This document shows positions 1 through 4,600 of a stretch of 5,380 nt of DNA, piece by piece (position 1 is the first letter of the stretch; each line of letters starts with the position of its first letter). The notes under the pieces are model-generated. The model was not told the DNA's origin, searched no databases, and was given only the letters and a program-made list of their open reading frames with translations. Location of the stretch: contig CANTGP010000233.1 in NCBI GenBank assembly GCA_947653315.1, positions 1 through 5,380 on the forward strand, read 5' to 3'. The translations under genes were made by a program, and so were the position numbers. The stretch is from an uncultured Lachnospiraceae bacterium (GTDB lineage Bacteria > Bacillota > Clostridia > Lachnospirales > Lachnospiraceae).

Positions 1-238
1 ATATGATTTTAATATTCTGCAATTCATCAATATCGTACACCAATCGGTTTTTTTCATCAATCCGTCTGGAATATCCTGGACGATGTTTCAGCGGCTCCGG
101 CTTTCCAATGCCTTGCATTGCTCCGTTTCTTCGAATATCTTCAATTATTGAGTAAATTTTATTTGCCGTTTTTTTGTCTTTTTTAATCCAATCCATGAAT
201 TCAGCCATTGCGTCGTGAGTAAAAGTGAAATCATTCAT
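1..238 (-). CDS. yoeB: YoeB/Txe-family mRNA interferase toxin, C-terminus cut by window edge
   Basis: This is the toxin of a type II toxin-antitoxin pair. YoeB-family proteins are small RelE-fold RNases that cut mRNA on the ribosome and are neutralised by binding YefM. I translated the 79 in-window codons by hand. They contain the family core GKPEPLKH (residues 45-52) followed by SRRIDEKNRLVY (57-68). By alignment to E. coli YoeB (84 aa), Glu48 and Arg65 match catalytic Glu46 and Arg65. The essential C-terminal His (His83 in E. coli) would lie just beyond the left edge, so intactness cannot be judged. The ATG at 238-236 lies inside the end of the antitoxin gene (8-base overlap, different frame). 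A GAGGG at 252-248 gives a plausible ribosome site, and the overlap suggests translational coupling. Family call is firm; activity is inferred. Confidence 0.92.
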   Translation of the reverse strand, partial: MNDFTFTHDAMAEFMDWIKKDKKTANKIYSIIEDIRRNGAMQGIGKPEPLKHRPGYSRRIDEKNRLVYDIDELQNIKII

Positions 239-491
239 CAATCATGGCCCTCAGTTCCTCCAATGATTTATGAATTACTTCACCTTGTTCCAATTGGACA
301 AAGCTATGATCTAATTTTTTCAGATACTCCTCATTTCTTTTTGCTTTCTGCAGACTGTTATATTCCTTTTCAGATACAATCACAACATTTTCATTCCTCG
401 GTCTTGATACAACAAGCGTTTCACCGCCTATTACTTTATTACACCATTCCTTAAAATTATCACGTACATCCATGCTCTTTACTGCCAACAT
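231..491 (-). CDS. yefM: Phd/YefM-family antitoxin
   Basis: An 86-residue antitoxin partner of the YoeB toxin. Proteins of this family bind and inhibit the toxin through a C-terminal segment that is flexible when unbound. They repress their own operon through the N-terminal dimer domain, and the toxin acts as co-repressor. The N-terminal half shows the family pattern: a helix with DNFKEWCNKV (residues 11-20), then the strand VVSRPRNENVVIVS (27-40) and EKEYNSL (41-47). The charged C-terminal half (EEYLKKLDHSF, then KSLEELRAM) is the expected toxin-binding part. The ATG at 491 is chosen over the internal Met7 because a strong Shine-Dalgarno site lies 5 bases upstream. It is the first gene of the operon and ends in TGA at 233-231, inside the toxin gene. 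Confidence 0.93.
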   Translation of the reverse strand: MLAVKSMDVRDNFKEWCNKVIGGETLVVSRPRNENVVIVSEKEYNSLQKAKRNEEYLKKLDHSFVQLEQGEVIHKSLEELRAMIDE

Positions 492-496
492 AGTAT

Positions 497-504
497 CACC
501 TCTT
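497..504 (-). promoter_or_regulatory. Ribosome binding site of the antitoxin gene
   Basis: On the minus strand AAGAGGTG (continuing AT) lies 5 bases before the ATG at 491. It pairs almost completely with the 3' end of 16S rRNA. This fixes the start at Met1 rather than Met7. It also fits the expectation that antitoxin is made in excess over the toxin, whose own site is weaker. Confidence 0.8.
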
Positions 505-506
505 AA

Positions 507-525
507 TTTCGTATGGTTTTTCGTA
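507..525. promoter_or_regulatory. Candidate operator: direct repeats over the TA operon start site
   Basis: On the plus strand TTTCGTA occurs twice, at 507-513 and 519-525, in phase about 12 bases apart. The pair straddles the expected transcription start of the antitoxin operon. YefM-type antitoxins autorepress by binding near their promoter, so this is a plausible site. The well-studied E. coli operator is instead a palindrome with TGTACA cores, which I do not see here. This is position-based inference. Confidence 0.3.
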
Positions 526-530
526 CTTTT

Positions 531-559
531 ATTATATGTGATTATTATACGCCTGTCAA
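531..559 (-). promoter_or_regulatory. Consensus sigma-A promoter of the yefM-yoeB operon
   Basis: Reading the minus strand, TTGACA (559-554) and TATAAT (536-531) are both perfect matches to the housekeeping consensus and are separated by exactly 17 bases. The expected transcription start is near 524, leaving an untranslated leader of roughly 30 bases before the antitoxin ATG. A promoter this strong fits an autorepressed TA operon. No other gene in the window could use it. Confidence 0.88.
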
Positions 560-603
560 ATTATTTTATGTCGAAAACTTCAAAAGAATTGAAAACAGGT
601 TAA

Positions 604-660
604 CTCGCGGCAGTCGCCAAATATCCGCACGAGTGCGGCTACTTGGCTCGTTGCCCGCGG
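604..660. repeat. 55-base imperfect inverted repeat (three-helix hairpin), REP-like or structured RNA
   Basis: Three nested pairing blocks can be read directly: CGCGGCA (606-612) with TGCCCGCG (652-659, one bulged C), GCCAA (616-620) with TTGGC (643-647), and CCGCA (625-629) with TGCGG (634-638) around a CGAG loop. They are separated by internal loops of 3x4 and 4x4 bases, giving 17 base pairs in 54 bases. It is G/C-rich within A/T-rich surroundings. It has no T-tract of its own and lies beyond the tRNA terminator, so it is unlikely to be a simple terminator. A reading frame crosses it, but that frame also covers the tRNA and is not credible. Its role is unknown. Confidence 0.7.
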
Positions 661-708
661 AAATAAAAATAAAGACATTTCAAAGAGTAATCTCCTTGAA
701 AAGTCTTT
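661..708 (-). terminator. Rho-independent terminator of the tRNA-Thr gene
   Basis: The arms are AAAGAC (671-676) with GTCTTT (703-708), TTTCAA (678-683) with TTGAAA (696-701), and GAG (685-687) with CTC (692-694). They are separated by single mismatched pairs and close on a TAAT loop. On the minus strand the stem is followed by ATTTTTATTT (670-661). It begins 17 bases past the tRNA 3' end, as expected for the end of that transcript. Confidence 0.82.
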
Positions 709-725
709 ATTTTCAACCATTCCAA

Positions 726-798
726 AGCTGCTAACCAGAATCGAACTGGTGACCTCAACACTACCAATGTTGCGCACTACCGACTGTGCTATAGCAGC
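726..798 (-). tRNA. tRNA-Thr (anticodon GGU)
   Basis: The minus strand folds into a complete cloverleaf of 73 bases. It has an acceptor stem GCTGCTA (798-792) with TAGCAGC (733-727), a D stem GCAC/GTGC with loop AGTCGGTA, and an anticodon stem CAACA/TGTTG with loop TTGGTAG. The variable loop is AGGTC and the T arm is ACCAG-TTCGATT-CTGGT. The anticodon is GGT, reading threonine codons ACC and ACU. The discriminator base is T at 726. The 3' CCA is not encoded (TTG follows), so the tRNA nucleotidyltransferase must add it. All stems are fully paired, so the gene appears intact. It stands alone, between the tetR gene and the TA operon, with its own promoter and terminator. Confidence 0.97.
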
Positions 799-877
799 TT
801 ATCCGGCAAACAGCAGAAACGGCAACCGTCATCATGCCAACCGCCCTGTATGTGCCCAGTGTCAACCACCGAAAAAT

Positions 878-927
878 ACTATAACAGAATATAACCTGTT
901 TGTCAATGCAAAAATATTTTTTTATTT
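878..927 (-). promoter_or_regulatory. Promoter of tRNA-Thr with UP-like A/T tract
   Basis: On the minus strand TTGACA (906-901) and TATAGT (883-878) are separated by exactly 17 bases, a near-perfect sigma-A promoter. Directly upstream of the -35 box, 927-910 is a pure A/T tract containing AAAAATATTTT. That matches the core of the UP element that the RNA polymerase alpha subunit binds at stable-RNA promoters, though it sits a few bases closer to the -35 box than in the E. coli consensus. The start would be near 871, so the precursor has a leader of about 70 bases for RNase P to remove. I see no gene in the leader. Confidence 0.8.
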
Positions 928-933
928 CGGCAT

Positions 934-1647
934 TTACTGCAAAAAACAATCCGCCCGTCCCTTCAAATCCCGCAGCAGTCCTTCGCACAAAAGCCCATGC
1001 ATCCTTTCCCTGCCGACAAATCCTGCTGCCGCATGATGTCCGTCCTCTCCCAAAACGGTTTCGCCCTTCTTCTCCGCCGCAATATACATGGCATACATCA
1101 AAAGTTTCGACAGCAGCGCAAAGTTCACGTAAACCGCAGGAAGCCCGTCCGCGATTGCCCCCTGGCGGATTCCCGTCTGCACCATGTAATCGATGACATC
1201 CATGGGCATGCAGGTTTCCGGACTCTCTCCATGCTTTTTTCCATGCATTTTTCCGTGCATCTTCTCCTGCATGACCCTGCCCACAGGGCTGTTGTCCGTT
1301 ACCAGGTGCAGGAACTGGACCAGACAGTCCCTTTTTTCAATCTCCCTGTCCATACAAAGGAACAGATAGCGGAGCATGGAAGGGAAGTCCTCCATTTTCC
1401 TGATTTCTTCCATCACCTGGCTGCAAATGGCGTTGATGTGGTAAAGCAGGGCGCTGCTTATGATTTCTTCCTTGTTATGAAAATACTCATAGGCAGTCCC
1501 CTTTCCGATTCCTGCGCGGCATGTAAGATCGGATACTTTTACGTTACGCATATCCACGTCTTCCCCAATCAGGTCCAATACCGCCCCGTATAACGCCTTC
1601 ACCTTGGGCGACAGGTTTTCCTTCCCCTTGTTTTCCACATAATCCAT
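934..1647 (-). CDS. TetR/AcrR-family transcriptional regulator, probably of the adjacent RND pump
   Basis: A 237-residue TetR-type repressor. The N-terminal DNA-binding domain covers about residues 12-65. It includes the family helix-turn-helix VSDLTCRAGIGKGTAYEYF (38-56) followed by HNKEEII. The rest is the helical ligand/dimer domain, which differs between members and gives no clue to the ligand. The ATG at 1647 is chosen because an in-frame TAG (1653-1651) lies two codons upstream and AGGGAG (1660-1655) gives a ribosome site 7 bases away. The gene follows the pump gene by 46 bases on the same strand, so it is probably co-transcribed and represses the operon from a promoter off the right edge. 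The oddity is a tandem KMHG/KKHG repeat at 129-140. I see no convincing terminator: the stop lies 27 bases before the tRNA promoter's -35 box, and only a weak A/T hairpin is present. Confidence 0.9.
   Translation of the reverse strand: MDYVENKGKENLSPKVKALYGAVLDLIGEDVDMRNVKVSDLTCRAGIGKGTAYEYFHNKEEIISSALLYHINAICSQVMEEIRKMEDFPSMLRYLFLCMDREIEKRDCLVQFLHLVTDNSPVGRVMQEKMHGKMHGKKHGESPETCMPMDVIDYMVQTGIRQGAIADGLPAVYVNFALLSKLLMYAMYIAAEKKGETVLGEDGHHAAAGFVGRERMHGLLCEGLLRDLKGRADCFLQ
1228..1263 (-). repeat. 12-base tandem repeat inside tetR encoding KMHG-KMHG-KKHG
   Basis: Three consecutive 12-base units encode KMHG, KMHG and KKHG (residues 129-140), differing by only a few bases. The repeat sits in the regulator's ligand domain, probably in a loop, because Gly recurs every fourth residue and would break a helix. 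The origin is probably slippage duplication. The resulting His/Met spacing could bind a metal, but that is speculation. Confidence 0.75.
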
Positions 1648-1650
1648 ATC

Positions 1651-1674
1651 CTATCTCCCTCTCCCGCATCCCAT
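1651..1674 (-). other. Seven-codon reading frame with perfect AGGAGG, in frame just before tetR
   Basis: In the gap between the pump stop and tetR, AGGAGG (1688-1683) stands 8 bases before an ATG (1674-1672). That ATG opens MGCGRGR and ends at TAG (1653-1651). This is the same frame as tetR, whose ATG follows after one more codon. It could be a translated leader that feeds re-initiation at tetR. It could also be the remnant of an original, longer tetR start closed by one amber codon. Which is right cannot be told from one sequence. Confidence 0.35.
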
Positions 1675-1693
1675 ATCCGTTTCCTCCTGCGTC

Positions 1694-4600
1694 CTATTCT
1701 TCCGCGCTGTCTTCCACGTCTTTTTCCCGCCTGAAAATATCATAAATGCACGGCACGACAATTAACGTTAAGAGCGTCCCGTAAATCAGCCCGCCGATGG
1801 TAACGATTGCCATGGGTCTTGACAGTTCCGCACCCATATCATGGCCGAACGCCATGGTGGACAACGCCAGTATGGTAGTCATGGCCGTCATCAGTACCGG
1901 ACGCAACCTTGTCCTGCCCGCTTCCACAATCGCCTCTTTTTTCCCCATGCCGCCTTCCCGCAGTTGGTTGATATAATCCACCAACACGATACCGTTATTC
2001 ACGATGACGCCCGCCAGCATGACAAATCCGATCACCGAAATAACGCTGACTTCGCTGCCGCTGATATACAATCCGAGGAATCCTCCGGTAAATGCCAGCG
2101 GAATGGTAAACATAATGATGAACGGGGACAGTAAGGACTGGAACTGCGCCACCATAATCAGGTACATGAATATAATCGCAAGGACTAACATCAGCACCAA
2201 CTGTTCCATGGCTTCCATAATCGTTTCGTTTTCGCCGCTCATTACCAGCGTATAACCCTCCGGCATCTCATAGGCATCCAGTTTCTTTTGGAGTTCCTGT
2301 GATACCAGTCCCACGTTGTAGCCTTCGGCAATGGAGGCGGAAACCCCTATGTAACGGTTCTGCTCCGCACGGTTTACCGATGTGGGGGATACTTTTGTCT
2401 CAAACCGGGCAATCTCCGAAAGCCGCACCTTCTCTTTGGTACCGTCCTGTTTGGTCACATCAATCAGAAGGGCTTTTACGGTCTCACGCGTCAGGGCAAT
2501 ATCCTTGGCGCTCTTTACGTACACGTCATATTCCCGGATTTCCGTCTCGAATGTGGTGGCGCTGGAAGCATCTGCCAGTTTCGCCGCAATCTGCTGGAAT
2601 ACCTGCGCCACCGTCAATCCGTGCTCCATGGTTTTGTCACGGTCAATCAGGATACGCAGTTCCTCCGCCGAATCCTCCATGCCGTCGGACACCTCCGCCG
2701 TTCCTTCCGTCTGTGCCACGATGTCAGCCACATCCCTGGCGATTTCCTGCAGCGTATCGATTTCACGTCCCCGTACCTGGATGGATATTCCGCTGCCGCC
2801 AAGGGCGCTCATGTCCATGGAAGACGTATTGATGACCAGTTCCACGTCTTCCATGTCCGCCATCATTTCCTCGATTTTTTTCGCCAGTTCATCTCCGGTC
2901 AGCTCTTTATCCTCTTTTAATGTCACATAAATATCCGTGGCATTGTCCGCGCTGTTTCCGCCGCCGGTCAGCAGCGCCATGCTGGACGTACTCGCCATGG
3001 CGCCCACGTCCACCACGTCGTCTATGGTACGGATCCGTTCAATGATTTCATCGGTCCGTTCTCCCGTTTCCGCTAACGGCGTACCGTCCGGCAGGGTGAC
3101 GCTGACGGTAATCTGCGTGCTTTCCATTTCGGGCATAAATGCGGTTCCCCTTGACATGGCCAGCGCAGCGCTGATTCCCACCAGTGCAAGCACGATGAGC
3201 AGCACGACGGGTTTCATCCGCAGGGAAAGCCGCAGCACTTTTTCATAACCGCCGATTAACGCCGTGAAGAAACGGCTTTCCTTTACGCCGTCATTTCCGT
3301 CTTCGTTTCCGCCATCCGGTCCGGCAGCTTTCCCAAATGCCGCGCCTTTTTTGCCGCGCAGCATCTTGGATGCCAGTGCAGGCACCACGGTAAGCGCCAC
3401 CACAAGGCTCGCAACCAGAGAATAACCGAAGGTCAGCCCCATATCCACAAACAACTGCCTGGTAATTCCTTCCGTGAATACAATCGGAAGGAACACACAC
3501 ACCGTAGTGAGGGTAGACGCCATGATGGCGCCCGCCACCTCTTTTGCCCCCTCGATGGCGGCCTCCCGCACGCCCTTTCCTTCGCTACGCATCCGGTAAA
3601 TGTTTTCGATGACCACGATGGAATTATCCACCAGCATACCGACGCCAAGAGACAGCCCGGACAGGGAAATAATGTTTAACGTTACGCCGCTGAAATACAT
3701 GCAGGCGATTGCCGTCACCAAACTGATCGGAATGGAAAACGCGATAATCAGGGTCGGACGCAAATCCTTCAAAAACAGAATCAGCACCAAAATAGCAAGT
3801 AAGGCGCCAAACAACAGGCTGCTCACGATGGAATCCATGACCATGTCAATGTAAATCCCCTGATCCATCAGGATAATCATGGACAGGTTTTCATCTTCTG
3901 CCGACATAGCCGCAAACTTGTCCTTCAACTTATCGGACACATCCCCGGTGGAATACCCCGTCTGTTTCTGAAGCGTAATCAGTACGCCCGGACTTCCGTT
4001 GATGTTTGTGTAAATTTCTTCGGAATTGTCCGTCATGAACACATCCGCCACATCGGCAAGGGTTATCACGTCCACACCGTCCATGTCGGGATTTAAAATC
4101 GGCATGGCGGCAAGCTCCTCCACCGTACCGGGTTTATCACCCACGCGCACCAAATAATCGATGCCGTCTTCCGTCACGTATCCTCCCGGCATGGAAAAAT
4201 TCTGCGCCGCCAGCAGGGATTTCACCGTATCCACGGTAAGGATATCGGTCATGTCCGCTTTCGCGTAAGCGTCTTCCCTCGCTTCCGCTAACTTCTCCGC
4301 CCCCTCGTCCAACTGATCTTCCCCTTCTTTTAACTGGTCCAGGGCATCTTCCAACTGCTTCACGGCATCATCAATCTGTTCCTGTCCGGCCTCAAGCTGC
4401 TTCTCACCGGATTTAAGCTGCTCCTCGGCAAACGTCATCTGCATTTCACCCAAATCCAGCTTCGTTTGGGCATTGGCAAGTTCCGTGGCTGCCGTAAGGT
4501 TTCCCTGGTAAAGCTGTTTCAGCCCCTCGTCCACTTTCGCCAGGTTTTCGTTAATGGGTCCCAGCGAGTCTTCCAGTTGGTTTATCATATCGTCAAAATC

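Noticed and set aside
604..660. Inverted repeat as an integron attC site
   Set aside because: Paired internal loops are superficially attC-like, but the conserved RYYYAAC/GTTRRRY ends are not found in the right places, and no cassette gene or integrase is present.
580..777. Minus-strand open reading frame of 65 codons across the tRNA and the inverted repeat
   Set aside because: It begins inside the tRNA gene and runs through the terminator and palindrome. It has no ribosome site and is explained by the RNA and repeat features.
837..865. A second TTGACA (865-860) in the tRNA leader as another promoter
   Set aside because: No -10-like hexamer lies 16-18 bases downstream (GGTTGG at 17), so it is probably chance.
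997..1593. 198-codon plus-strand open frame opposite tetR
   Set aside because: It is antisense to a well-supported TetR gene and shows no recognisable domain.
2299..2930. Long plus-strand open frames opposite the pump gene
   Set aside because: They are antisense shadows of a clear RND coding sequence. They have low-complexity Ser/Pro/Arg-rich translations, and I recognise no family resemblance.
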